A stretch of DNA of 64,000 nucleotides, from assembly GCA_943788695.1 (NCBI GenBank), contig CALSRG010000001.1:248001-312000 (forward strand). The letters run 5' to 3'. This DNA is from an uncultured Flavobacteriaceae bacterium. GTDB lineage: Bacteria > Bacteroidota > Bacteroidia > Flavobacteriales > Flavobacteriaceae. Below are positions 1 through 10,300 of the stretch, in pieces. Position numbers and translations under genes: made by a program. The notes below the pieces were generated by a model that was not told the DNA's origin, searched no databases, and worked only from the letters and a program-made list of their open reading frames with translations. Positions within the stretch are counted from its first letter, which is position 1. Every line of letters starts with the position of its first letter.

Positions 1-1
1 T

Positions 2-1015
2 CTATCTTTGGGGGCAGCTAATCCATATTTCATTCGTATGGCAAGTGACCCTAATGCGACAGTGTTAGGAGACGCTTTGGCTCAAAACCCGTCATTTTTC
101 ACTTTGTGGATTGGGAATAACGATATTCTTGGATATGCCACTCAAGGCGCTCCTGATGGATCTCCGTTCAATGGGGTAAATGGGACGACTTATACAGACC
201 CTGCTTTTTTCGAATTCGTTTATGGCAATATCATTGGTGCAATGACTGCTGGTGGTGCTCAAGGAGTCGTTGCAAACATCCCAGATGTTTTAAGTATTCC
301 TTTTTTCCATACCATTGCTTACAATCCTGTTCCGATGGATGCGGGTACAGCAGCCTATGTGAATTCAAATTATGACGCATACAATAATGGGCTTTTATAT
401 GCTGCAAGTGTTGGTTTAATCACAGCTGAAGAAGCCGCGTTTAGAACCATCTCTTTTGAAGGCTCAGAAACCAATGCCTTTGTAATTACTGACGACGAAC
501 TTACTGACCTTACTGGTTTAATGATTCCAAGTTTACGTCAAACTAAACCAACTGACTTGGTGACCTTGACTACAGGCTCAGTACTGGGCACTTTAGCAGA
601 TCCAAACAACCCAGCATCCGTTCTAGGTGTTGCTGTTCCGCTTGGCGACGCCAATGTTTTAACTACTGCAGAACAGGGAACCATCAATGGTGTTGTAACT
701 ACCTATAATGGCATCATTGCGAGTGCAGTAAATGCAGCAGGATTAGCGTTTATGGATGCTCACACAATTTTTAATAATTTAGTTGCTGGAAATTATACCG
801 ATCTGGCTGTTGGTGACAATCAAATTGGTACTAACCTCGTACTTGGTGGAGGATTTTCACTTGATGGCGTTCATATGACAGCTAGAGGATATGCATTAAT
901 TGCTAATGAAATGCTTAAGGCCATTGATGCTAAATATGATTCAAACTTTGAAGCATCTGGTTCGCTAGTTGATATAGGAGAATATCCAACAAACTATTCG
1001 CCACTATTGCAATAG
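2..1015 (+). CDS. GDSL/SGNH-family hydrolase, C-terminal part (5' end outside window)
   Basis: The reading frame is already open at the window edge, so the N-terminus, including the expected GDS(L) nucleophile block, is missing. What remains shows LWIGNNDIL near the start, which matches the GxND oxyanion-hole block of SGNH hydrolases, and DGVHMTARGY near the end, which matches the DxxH catalytic block. Proteins of this family are esterases or lipases. In Bacteroidota they are often secreted or lipid-anchored, but the part that would show this is cut off. Substrate is unknown. The gene is followed by a clear hairpin terminator and then by atpD on the same strand, so it is probably a separate transcription unit. 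The family call is firm; the specific function is not. Confidence 0.85.
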   Translation, partial: LSLGAANPYFIRMASDPNATVLGDALAQNPSFFTLWIGNNDILGYATQGAPDGSPFNGVNGTTYTDPAFFEFVYGNIIGAMTAGGAQGVVANIPDVLSIPFFHTIAYNPVPMDAGTAAYVNSNYDAYNNGLLYAASVGLITAEEAAFRTISFEGSETNAFVITDDELTDLTGLMIPSLRQTKPTDLVTLTTGSVLGTLADPNNPASVLGVAVPLGDANVLTTAEQGTINGVVTTYNGIIASAVNAAGLAFMDAHTIFNNLVAGNYTDLAVGDNQIGTNLVLGGGFSLDGVHMTARGYALIANEMLKAIDAKYDSNFEASGSLVDIGEYPTNYSPLLQ

Positions 1016-1035
1016 AACGATTCAGTAGAATTATC

Positions 1036-1066
1036 AAAAACCCTCAATTTTCATTGAGGGTTTTTT
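1036..1066 (+). terminator. Rho-independent terminator after the GDSL hydrolase gene
   Basis: A stem with arms ACCCTCAA and TTGAGGGT encloses a short T-rich loop. It has an A run before it and a T run after it. It lies 21 bases after the hydrolase stop codon and upstream of the atpD promoter. Confidence 0.85.
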
Positions 1067-1136
1067 CGTTTTTAACTTTAAAATACAACACTATTTTTCT
1101 GTGAAAATTTCGATCGCTTTTCTCTGATATAATCTT

Positions 1137-1144
1137 TATATTTG
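1137..1144 (+). promoter_or_regulatory. TAnnTTTG (-7) promoter element of atpD
   Basis: TATATTTG is an exact match to the Bacteroidota/Flavobacterium -7 consensus TAnnTTTG. It sits 50 bases before the atpD start. No convincing TTG at -33 was found. Confidence 0.55.
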
Positions 1145-1175
1145 CACTCGGAAACAGACAATTCTCAATCGTTAA

Positions 1176-2699
<1,524 letters not shown>

Positions 2700-2708
2700 A
2701 TTAAGTTT

Positions 2709-2984
2709 ATGTATTTAGAAATTGTCACTCCAGAAACTACATTGTTTAACGGTGAAGTAAAATCAGTTACTGTTCCAGGACTTCATGGAAGTTTTGAAAT
2801 GCTTAACGACCACGCACCTATCGTTTCTCTGTTGCAAAAAGGACAAGTTATTTTGCGCGGAGTCGACTCAAAAGGAGAACTGTCAGATCTTCTCAAAAAG
2901 CAGGCCGATGGTGTAATGTCGTTTGACATTACTTCAGGAACAGTAGAATGCAATAAAAATAAGGTGGTGATCTTAGCTGATTAA
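2709..2984 (+). CDS. atpC: F1Fo ATP synthase epsilon subunit, short form
   Basis: The epsilon subunit is part of the central rotor stalk and links F1 to the c-ring. The 91 residues match the N-terminal beta-sandwich domain, starting MYLEIVTPETTLFNGEV with the usual PGLHGSFEMLNDHAPIVSLL segment. The C-terminal two-helix domain, which in other bacteria brings the protein to about 130-140 residues and can inhibit ATP hydrolysis, is absent. There is no sign of a frameshift, and short forms are known in Bacteroidota. It is co-transcribed with atpD. Its stop codon lies within the four bases TTAA shared with the stop of the convergent symporter gene. Confidence 0.95.
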   Translation: MYLEIVTPETTLFNGEVKSVTVPGLHGSFEMLNDHAPIVSLLQKGQVILRGVDSKGELSDLLKKQADGVMSFDITSGTVECNKNKVVILAD

Positions 2985-4777
2985 CCCTCTATTGTTTTAG
3001 AAATTCTTGGCCATAGTCTAATCAATATGGCTGCCATAATCAGACAAATTGTAGTCAATAAAATTGCAGTTGGATAGTTTCCATATAAAAACGATCCTAC
3101 GGCAAATAAGGCAGAATAAATTCCTATACTTCCTAAAAGCATGGCTATAATCCCATAAGGAACCGACCACGGGATTTCATTCTGAATATCACGCTTATGA
3201 TCTGCTTTCCAACCAGGTCCTCCTGGCTGAGTAGTTCCATAAAATGACTTTAGCACAACTTTCGATTCTGGCTTAGTTAATAGCATTGTGATCATCCAAA
3301 TTACAGTAGTGACCATTACAACAAAAGGGTACTTCATATAAGGAGGAAATAGGCCTTCCTCAGCACCAAAGAGCATAAATCCCAAGGGGGTCAAATTGAT
3401 GAGTAGCGAAATAATTCCAGAGGAAAACATCGCACTTATCTCGCTCCACGCATTAATACGCCACCAAAACCACCGAAGAATAAAAATAAGACCCGTCCCT
3501 GCACCAAACATCAAAATAATATCGAATAATTGTAAGGCGTTTTGGAGTACCAAAGCGAGTAAGGCACTTAATCCTAGCAATAACACTGTGGTAATTCTTC
3601 CTATGTGGACCAATTGTTTTTCTTCGGCAGAATTATTAAAAAATTGTTTGTAACAGTCGTAAACCAAATAAGATGCGCCCCAGTTCAAGTGTGTTGAAAT
3701 AGTAGACATATAAGCAGCAACTAAAGAGGCTAAGAGTAAGCCGAGTAAGCCAGTTGGTAGATAGGTGAGCATGGCAGAATAGGCCAAATCTTCCCCTAAT
3801 TTATCAAGAGTAATTCCAGGAAATGCATCCTGAATACTCTGCAAGTCTGGAAATACTATTAATGATGCCAAGGCTACTAAAATCCACGGCCATGGTCTTA
3901 GGGCATAGTGCATAATGTTAAAGAAAAAAGTTGCGCCAATGGCGTGCTTTTCATCCTTAGCTGCCAACATGCGTTGCGCAATATAACCACCTCCGCCCGG
4001 CTCAGCGCCAGGATACCAAGCACTCCACCACTGTACAGCCAGAGGTATAACGAAGAGCGTTACTAATAATTCGGTATTTGAGAAGTCTGGGAAAAACGAG
4101 AGTTTACCTACCACTGCCTCGTGTTGGATCAAATTGGAGAGGCCGCCAACTTCTGGGATTTCAATGAGATACCATGCTGCTGCTATAGAGCCGCCCATTG
4201 CAACGAAAAAGAGAATAAAATCAGTATAAACAACACCTTTGAAGCCGCCAAAAGCACTAAAAATAGCTGTAACCGTGCCACCAATAAGAACGGTTTGCCA
4301 AGGTTCTAAACCGAGTATAATACTGCCAATTTTTATTGCAGCTAGAGTTACAGCTGCCATAGCCAAGACGTTAAAAAATAAACCCAAGTAAATCGCTCTA
4401 AAAATACGCAGAAATCGGGCTGGACTGCCACCGTAGCGTAATTCATAAAACTCTATATCAGTGTTTACATTTGATTTTCGCCACAATCGGGCATAAACAA
4501 AAACAGTTAGTAGACCGGTCAACAAAAAGGCCCACCACACCCAGTTACCAGAAACGCCGTTAGTTCTTACGATATCAGTTACTAAATTGGGTGTGTCCGT
4601 AGAGAACGTTGTAGCTACCATTGAAACACCGAGCAGCCACCACGGCATATTTCGGCCCGATAAAAAATAGGCACTTGAACTTTCGCTAGACGATTTTGAC
4701 ACCCAAAGTCCTACAATTAAAATCAAAGCAAAAAAGGAAACAATAAGAACAATATCTAAAAGCTCGAGTTGGACCAT
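2981..4777 (-). CDS. Sodium:solute symporter (SSS family)
   Basis: This is a 598-residue inner-membrane protein with about 13-15 hydrophobic segments along its whole length. The N-terminal region has the typical SSS pattern: an AYFLSGRNMPWW segment followed by a hydrophobic helix and an STDTPN motif near residues 59-64. SSS proteins couple sodium entry to uptake of sugars, amino acids or other small solutes. Nothing in the sequence or context fixes the substrate. It ends convergently on atpC, sharing the bases TTAA, and is divergent from a TonB receptor gene 99 bases away. Family assignment is firm; substrate unknown. Confidence 0.92.
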   Translation of the reverse strand: MVQLELLDIVLIVSFFALILIVGLWVSKSSSESSSAYFLSGRNMPWWLLGVSMVATTFSTDTPNLVTDIVRTNGVSGNWVWWAFLLTGLLTVFVYARLWRKSNVNTDIEFYELRYGGSPARFLRIFRAIYLGLFFNVLAMAAVTLAAIKIGSIILGLEPWQTVLIGGTVTAIFSAFGGFKGVVYTDFILFFVAMGGSIAAAWYLIEIPEVGGLSNLIQHEAVVGKLSFFPDFSNTELLVTLFVIPLAVQWWSAWYPGAEPGGGGYIAQRMLAAKDEKHAIGATFFFNIMHYALRPWPWILVALASLIVFPDLQSIQDAFPGITLDKLGEDLAYSAMLTYLPTGLLGLLLASLVAAYMSTISTHLNWGASYLVYDCYKQFFNNSAEEKQLVHIGRITTVLLLGLSALLALVLQNALQLFDIILMFGAGTGLIFILRWFWWRINAWSEISAMFSSGIISLLINLTPLGFMLFGAEEGLFPPYMKYPFVVMVTTVIWMITMLLTKPESKVVLKSFYGTTQPGGPGWKADHKRDIQNEIPWSVPYGIIAMLLGSIGIYSALFAVGSFLYGNYPTAILLTTICLIMAAILIRLWPRISKTIEG

Positions 4778-4852
4778 ACATTTAAGTTTTCATAAATATA
4801 GGAATTTGAGCTTAAGGATTGCTGTTGATTATATGCTGTTCTTTAAATTTTC

Positions 4853-4860
4853 TACATTTG
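4853..4860 (+). promoter_or_regulatory. TAnnTTTG (-7) promoter element of the BtuB-like receptor gene
   Basis: TACATTTG matches TAnnTTTG exactly and lies 17 bases before the ATG at 4877, in the divergent intergenic region shared with the symporter gene. Confidence 0.5.
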
Positions 4861-4876
4861 TAAAAAGATTCTCACA

Positions 4877-6691
4877 ATGAAATTTATTCAAATTCCATTA
4901 ATTACTTTTTGTTTGTTCGTAAACCTTCTGATAGCCCAGCCACTATCCAGCGAAACACTAGACTCGATTTATATAGCCTCCAGCCGTATAGATTTACCTT
5001 TTTCTAAATCGTCAAAAACCGTTCAAATTGTAACTAAAGAGATGATTGAACGCAGTCCTGCTGCAAATGTGGCAGATTTATTACAGTTCTTTGGGGGTAT
5101 TGATATCCGTCGTCGGGGATTAGGAGGTTCTCAAGCTGACGTTTATATTAGAGGTGGCGGGTTTGATCAAGTTTTGCTTTTGATTGACGGTATGAAGGTT
5201 GAAGATCCACAAACAGGGCATCACACGCTCAACATGGCTTTGCCAATAGAAGTGATCGAACGTGTCGAGATTGTAAAAGGACCAGCAGCCCGTATTTTTG
5301 GACAAAACGCATTTACGGGTGCCATTAATATTGTTACCCGAAAGGTTTCTAAAAACAGCATTTCTAGTTCTATCGAAGTTGGATCCTATGGTCAAAAAAT
5401 CCTTGGATTGACCTCACAAAGCGTTTATAGCAACAGCACTCACATGCTTCACGTTTCAAGCAATATGTCCGATGGCTATCGATATAACACCGACTTTGAT
5501 AATCGTAATTACTTTTTAAAGAGCACAATAAACACAGCAAGCACCCCCATCTCAATTATCGCGAGTTTTATGGAACGTCAATTTGGTGCTAATGGATTTT
5601 ATGCATCTCCGAATTATATTGACCAATACGAAGAAACACAAGCCAGTGTATTAGGTATTCAAAGCACCTACGGTTCGGGCAATTGGACGTTCAAACCAAG
5701 AGTTTATTGGAAGCGCAATCAGGACGTCTATTTGTTTGTACGCAGCAACCCGTCGCTTTATCGGAATGTACACATTTCGAATAAATTAGTAGCCGAATAC
5801 AATGCCTCAAACCAAAATAACATGGGAATAACCGGAATGGGAATTGAATTGGCAATGGTAAATTTGGCCAGTAATAATCTGGGGAATCAGAATCGTACCC
5901 AAATGAATGCTTTTATAGAGCACCGTTTTAGTCTGTTAGATGATCAATTGGACATCACACCTGGTGTAGCATTAAACTATTTCTCCGACTTTAAATTTCA
6001 CGCCTTTCCGGGGATTGATGTTGGTTTTGCGATTAATAAATCGTCAAGGTTTTATGGAAATCTTGGTATGACTTATCGCATCCCTACTTACACCGACTTG
6101 TATTATACCTCACCAACGACTATTGGAAATCCTTCCTTAATACCTGAAAGCGCCTTAGCCTATGAAATTGGATACCGACTGAGTCGCAACAATTTAGACC
6201 TCTCATTTGTTGGATTTAAGAGAAATTCAGATGATTTGATCGATTATGTTAAGCTAAACAGTGACGATCCATGGCAAGCTCAAAACCTTATTGGATTAGA
6301 AACAAATGGGTTTGAGTTTAGTGGCCGAATGAAATGGGGGTCACAAGATAAAATGAATGCCTTGAATGGCGATTACACCTATATCTCTGATAACGTAGAG
6401 GCACTTGCTCAATTGTCGCAATACGCCATCAATTCATTAAAGCACCAAGTGATAATGTCTTGGGAATCACAATTCCTAGATCAAATATCTCAACAAATAA
6501 CCTATCGCTATTGTGAGCGAGGGAATGGACAAACTTATAATGTTCTTGATGCACGGGTTGTGGCAAATTTTGGAAAAATAAAAGCCGATATTACTGCCAA
6601 TAACATTTTAGGCGCCGCATTTACCGAGACCAATTTAGTCCCAGTGCCAAAAGGGAGTATTCTCTTTAGTTTAGGCTATTCAATTAATTAA
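4877..6691 (+). CDS. TonB-dependent outer-membrane receptor, BtuB-like
   Basis: This outer-membrane beta-barrel imports a scarce ligand using energy from TonB. A signal peptide covers about residues 1-20. A plug domain spans roughly 43-156, with YIRGGGFDQVLLLIDGMKV and the VERVEIVKGPA-type segment that precedes a TGAINIVTRK strand. The rest is an alternating beta-strand barrel. The length of 604 residues and the lack of an N-terminal carboxypeptidase-like domain resemble BtuB (cobalamin) and related siderophore receptors more than SusC-type proteins. No cobalamin riboswitch or cobalamin gene is next to it, so the ligand is open. The last four bases overlap the end of recX on the other strand. 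Confidence 0.9.
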   Translation: MKFIQIPLITFCLFVNLLIAQPLSSETLDSIYIASSRIDLPFSKSSKTVQIVTKEMIERSPAANVADLLQFFGGIDIRRRGLGGSQADVYIRGGGFDQVLLLIDGMKVEDPQTGHHTLNMALPIEVIERVEIVKGPAARIFGQNAFTGAINIVTRKVSKNSISSSIEVGSYGQKILGLTSQSVYSNSTHMLHVSSNMSDGYRYNTDFDNRNYFLKSTINTASTPISIIASFMERQFGANGFYASPNYIDQYEETQASVLGIQSTYGSGNWTFKPRVYWKRNQDVYLFVRSNPSLYRNVHISNKLVAEYNASNQNNMGITGMGIELAMVNLASNNLGNQNRTQMNAFIEHRFSLLDDQLDITPGVALNYFSDFKFHAFPGIDVGFAINKSSRFYGNLGMTYRIPTYTDLYYTSPTTIGNPSLIPESALAYEIGYRLSRNNLDLSFVGFKRNSDDLIDYVKLNSDDPWQAQNLIGLETNGFEFSGRMKWGSQDKMNALNGDYTYISDNVEALAQLSQYAINSLKHQVIMSWESQFLDQISQQITYRYCERGNGQTYNVLDARVVANFGKIKADITANNILGAAFTETNLVPVPKGSILFSLGYSIN

Positions 6692-7161
6692 TTGGACAAA
6701 TTTTGTAGTTTATCATAAATCAATTCCATTTCCCAGCCTCGGTAAAGCAGGTAGTCTACAAATTTTTTTTTCTTCACTAAATCTTTGTCGTTCTTTAGAC
6801 TTTGCCATTTTTTTGTAGCTAGTGCTTCAAAACTCTCATAATAGTCATTACTGTCAATTTGATCGAGTGCATTTTGAATGAGTTTTGAGTGGATATTTCT
6901 ACGCTTCAATTCTCTTCTGATTCGAATTTTACCGTAATGTTTTTGGTTAAATTTTCCTCGAGCAAAAGACAAGGCAAAACGCTCTTCGTTGAGGTAATTG
7001 TCCGTAATTAAGCTAACCACTATTTGATCAATAACAACATCGATCATTCCCATATCTCTGAGTTTTTGAACAACGTCCATATGACAACGCTCTTGATAGG
7101 CGCAATAATTTCGTAGTTTTTGCAAAGCCTCGTCAACAGAAAAAATCGCTTTGAAATTCAC
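6688..7161 (-). CDS. recX: Regulatory protein RecX
   Basis: RecX binds RecA filaments and modulates RecA recombinase activity. The 157 residues show the family pattern: an N-terminal helical repeat with CAYQERCHMDV, a central DNYLNEERFALSFARGKFN segment, and GKIRIRRELKRRNI. The start is a GTG at 7161, three bases after the stop of the upstream TonB receptor gene. The next Met would cut into the first conserved repeat. It is the last gene of a close-packed minus-strand set of four that also contains recO, so two recombination genes share one probable operon. The stop codon shares TTAA with the convergent BtuB-like receptor gene. Confidence 0.93.
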   Translation of the reverse strand: MNFKAIFSVDEALQKLRNYCAYQERCHMDVVQKLRDMGMIDVVIDQIVVSLITDNYLNEERFALSFARGKFNQKHYGKIRIRRELKRRNIHSKLIQNALDQIDSNDYYESFEALATKKWQSLKNDKDLVKKKKFVDYLLYRGWEMELIYDKLQNLSN

Positions 7162-7164
7162 CGT

Positions 7165-9579
7165 TTATAAATTGTATTGAATTGAAAACACCGCATTAAT
7201 ACCTGGTGCTGCGATGCCCGAAGAATAAGTTCGATAACGCTGATCCGTAAAATTTTCGAGGGTTGCTGATACACCAAATTGTTCACTGACTTGATAATAT
7301 GTTCTCAGGTTAAAGGTATGCCAAGCTGGTGAATAAGGATTGCCATTTTCATCCAACGCGTACAAATAGGTCTTTTGTGCCTCTGTTGGATTTAAATCTT
7401 CTGCAGAAATTTCTCCGTTATACACGACAAAAAACTCGCAAGTCAGATTCTTATTGTTCCATCTAAGTTGAGTTCTTCCAAACGCAGGAGGCGCATGTCG
7501 TGCAGAATAACGTTCACCCTGAGAACCAGATTCCTTACCTTTCAAAATACTGTATTGAGATCGTAGTTCAAGCGTTCTTGAAAAATTATATTTTATACCT
7601 GCCTCAATTCCATTTATCCATGTCATGGCTAAATTTTGAATGGCTTGAACATCACTTAGCTCACCATCGTAATATATTTGACTATCCCCGTCCAAGGTGA
7701 AATGACCACGTGTTAGCACATTGTCTAAATATGTAGAATAAGCCGATAAATCGAAAACTACATTAGATTTGGGTTTCCATATAGCGCTAATTTCCGCACC
7801 ATAAGAATACTCTGGTACCAAGTAAGGATTTGGAACTATTACTGACCCCGGCTCCGAGTCAAACACCTTACCCATATCGTCTATATTGGGCGCTCTAAAA
7901 GCAGTTGCAATATTAACTTTCCATTGTATTTTATCTGATGGTTGATAGCTAAATCCTAAAGTTCCCGTTAATGCAGCTGAGTTATTAGTAGCATCAGTAA
8001 ATGGGAAGTTAAAAAAAATGTTGTTTTCGCTATAACTAATTTTGTTTATAACATAATTATACCTTAAACCTGATTTGATGGTGAATTTAAGAGAAGGTTT
8101 AAAAGTTGTATTGAGATAGCCCGCCATTGACGTCCATGAAGAGCCGTTGGGGTATCGGCTTGAAATGTCACTAACTTCCTGAGTGTTTAAATCTTTTTGC
8201 GACCCATGAGAATAGACTAAATTTCGTATATATTCTAAACCATAATTGAGTTTGATTTTAGATGAAAGTGATCGTTCCAAATCGGTATTAAAAGAAAAGG
8301 CCTGGACATTTTCATGTCTCGACCTTAGGGTGGTGTCTTGAAATTTCCTATCATTCCGACTCTCTTTGAAATCTTGGTGTGCCAAGGTTATAATAAGGTT
8401 GTCATAGAGGTTCGAACTGCTGCTAAGTGCTGTCATTTGAAGGTTGGCCATAAACCATTCCTGAGGACCATAATACCATTCTGCGGATTTTAAATTTCCT
8501 GTGGTATCATCAGCCAAAATCAATCGGTCATATCTCGGATAGTCGGAAGTGGCGGTATAATGTAGCCCAAGATCAAAATGAAGCCTTGAGTCAGCACGAA
8601 AATGAATTTTCTGCATCAAGTTGAATTGATTGTATCCTGAAAAACGTTGAATTCGTGGATCATCATTCAATTGCACTTGGTCATCCCCGCTATTCGCAAT
8701 AACATATTCGGGACGCAGATAGTCGTTTGGTCCATGACTGCCCATTTTCAAATCATCAAAGTCTGTAAAACTAACACTGGTCAAATAGCCCCATTTATTT
8801 GCTCCTAAGGAGGACTCTGCATGCACAGTTCTTTCGTTCGAGGCAGTGGAGTAGCGCACAGTTGCTTGGGCATTGACTTCCAAATCATCAGTGTTTGACA
8901 GTTTTGGTTTTTTTGTATAAAAATTCATAACACCGCCAATAGCGTCGCTTCCGTAAATGACAGATCCAGGCCCTGAAATTACCTCTGTTTGCTGAATTGC
9001 GAATGGATCAATTGAAATCACATTCTGAATATTGCCACTACGGAAAATGGCATTATTCATCCGAACACCGTCAACAGACAAAAACAACCGGTTTGTGGCA
9101 AATCCTCTAATCATGGGACTTCCTCCACCCAATTGACTTTTTTGTACATAAACCTGTCCTGAGTTTTCCAAAAGGTCGGCGCTCGTTTGTGGATTATTAA
9201 ATGCTATGTCGGATGCCTTAATACTGGTTATTTTTTGTGGAACTTCCCGTCTATTTTGTTCAAACTTCGATGCTGATATGACAATCGCTTCAAGTGCTTG
9301 GGTATTAGCCTTAAGGTATAATTCATCTCCCAAATCAGACTTGATTATTTGAACTGTGTCATGAAGCAAATGCTGAATGGTCAAAAGATCAGTATCATCA
9401 AAATCCTTCAACTGTACGATCCCTTTAAAATCAGATAAGACCGATACCGATAAGTCTTCGTTATAAACGGCAGCACCAATAACTGGTGATTGAGTGTCTT
9501 CATCAAATAGGGTAACGGTTTGACCTGAAACTAAAAATGAACTCAAAAAGGCAACTATCGAATAAAGATATTGCTTCAT
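7165..9579 (-). CDS. TonB-dependent receptor with CarboxypepD_reg-like domain, heme-receptor-like
   Basis: This 804-residue outer-membrane receptor has a signal peptide (about 1-20), a short carboxypeptidase-regulatory-like domain (about 21-95), a plug domain (about 110-225, with GSPMIRGFATNRLFLSVDG and SGPGSVIYGSDAIGGVM) and a long barrel. The plug text, NNAIFRSGNIQNV, and the box FRAP at 561-564 followed by NPYLVPE at 584-590 resemble the FRAP/NPNL region of heme and hemoglobin receptors such as HmuR. That makes heme or an iron complex the best guess, not a proven substrate. It starts one base after the recO stop codon and is followed by recX, in an apparent operon with porZ. Confidence 0.9.
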   Translation of the reverse strand: MKQYLYSIVAFLSSFLVSGQTVTLFDEDTQSPVIGAAVYNEDLSVSVLSDFKGIVQLKDFDDTDLLTIQHLLHDTVQIIKSDLGDELYLKANTQALEAIVISASKFEQNRREVPQKITSIKASDIAFNNPQTSADLLENSGQVYVQKSQLGGGSPMIRGFATNRLFLSVDGVRMNNAIFRSGNIQNVISIDPFAIQQTEVISGPGSVIYGSDAIGGVMNFYTKKPKLSNTDDLEVNAQATVRYSTASNERTVHAESSLGANKWGYLTSVSFTDFDDLKMGSHGPNDYLRPEYVIANSGDDQVQLNDDPRIQRFSGYNQFNLMQKIHFRADSRLHFDLGLHYTATSDYPRYDRLILADDTTGNLKSAEWYYGPQEWFMANLQMTALSSSSNLYDNLIITLAHQDFKESRNDRKFQDTTLRSRHENVQAFSFNTDLERSLSSKIKLNYGLEYIRNLVYSHGSQKDLNTQEVSDISSRYPNGSSWTSMAGYLNTTFKPSLKFTIKSGLRYNYVINKISYSENNIFFNFPFTDATNNSAALTGTLGFSYQPSDKIQWKVNIATAFRAPNIDDMGKVFDSEPGSVIVPNPYLVPEYSYGAEISAIWKPKSNVVFDLSAYSTYLDNVLTRGHFTLDGDSQIYYDGELSDVQAIQNLAMTWINGIEAGIKYNFSRTLELRSQYSILKGKESGSQGERYSARHAPPAFGRTQLRWNNKNLTCEFFVVYNGEISAEDLNPTEAQKTYLYALDENGNPYSPAWHTFNLRTYYQVSEQFGVSATLENFTDQRYRTYSSGIAAPGINAVFSIQYNL

Positions 9580-9580
9580 A

Positions 9581-10300
9581 TCAATTAAATACTTGGTTTA
9601 AAATAACAACGGACTTTGGTTTACGAAATCCAGGGACATGCCTCTCAAGATAATCCAATATTAATTTTAATAAGGCTTGTTTACGCACAGCTGGTAGTTT
9701 CCATCCCGTACTGTTATCAAATTGCATGCCTAAAATGGTCTTCAAGTCAGAAACTACACTGCCACTAATACAATTACTTTCTTGATGTGAATCCATAAAA
9801 CGGCCTGACTCCATATTAAAGTACTCAAAATCAGAGTTATCCTCTTCGGGGGAACAGCCTAAATAGCGCATTACTTTAATGAGTAACAACAGATGAAAAT
9901 ACCCGCAGCGCTCTTGATGATCAAACCAGTTTAAGGCACTCGATAACATTTCATAGAGCTGTGGGTCGGGAGAATCTTCATTAAGAAGATTACCAAGTAC
10001 CTCGGAGAGAAATAGGGCCACCGTGCTTTTTTCAATATCGCGATGTATGGTGTCGAAGTGGCTTAAGATCTTAAGATCCTTCAAATACTGAAGGCTTCTG
10101 ATATCCTTATGCTCGGCTTCAATAGATATCATTGAGAGTGGCTGAAAATAGGCTGCCCTAAAAGGTCCCTTGCGATTTTTTAATGCACCGCGTATTAAAT
10201 AACTCCTCGTGCCAAAAAAAGCGGTAAAACATTTTACAATAAGATCATTCTCTTTGTATTTAATTTTGGACAATACTATAGCCTCAGTGGATACTAGCAT
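9581..10300 (-). CDS. recO: DNA repair protein RecO
   Basis: RecO works with RecR and RecF to load RecA on SSB-coated single-stranded DNA and to anneal strands. The 239 residues show the N-terminal OB fold (EAIVLSKIKYKENDLIVKC, then GTRSYLIRGALKNRKG) and an all-helical C-terminal region. The zinc-binding cysteines of some RecO proteins are not apparent. Its ATG at 10300 directly follows the TAG of the porZ-like gene at 10301-10303 with no spacer, which implies coupled translation. It is followed one base later by a TonB receptor gene. Confidence 0.95.
   Translation of the reverse strand: MLVSTEAIVLSKIKYKENDLIVKCFTAFFGTRSYLIRGALKNRKGPFRAAYFQPLSMISIEAEHKDIRSLQYLKDLKILSHFDTIHRDIEKSTVALFLSEVLGNLLNEDSPDPQLYEMLSSALNWFDHQERCGYFHLLLLIKVMRYLGCSPEEDNSDFEYFNMESGRFMDSHQESNCISGSVVSDLKTILGMQFDNSTGWKLPAVRKQALLKLILDYLERHVPGFRKPKSVVILNQVFN

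Noticed and set aside
4778-4876. Cobalamin riboswitch before the BtuB-like receptor gene
   Set aside because: The gap is 99 bases and the predicted transcript leader is about 10 bases, far too short for a cobalamin aptamer.
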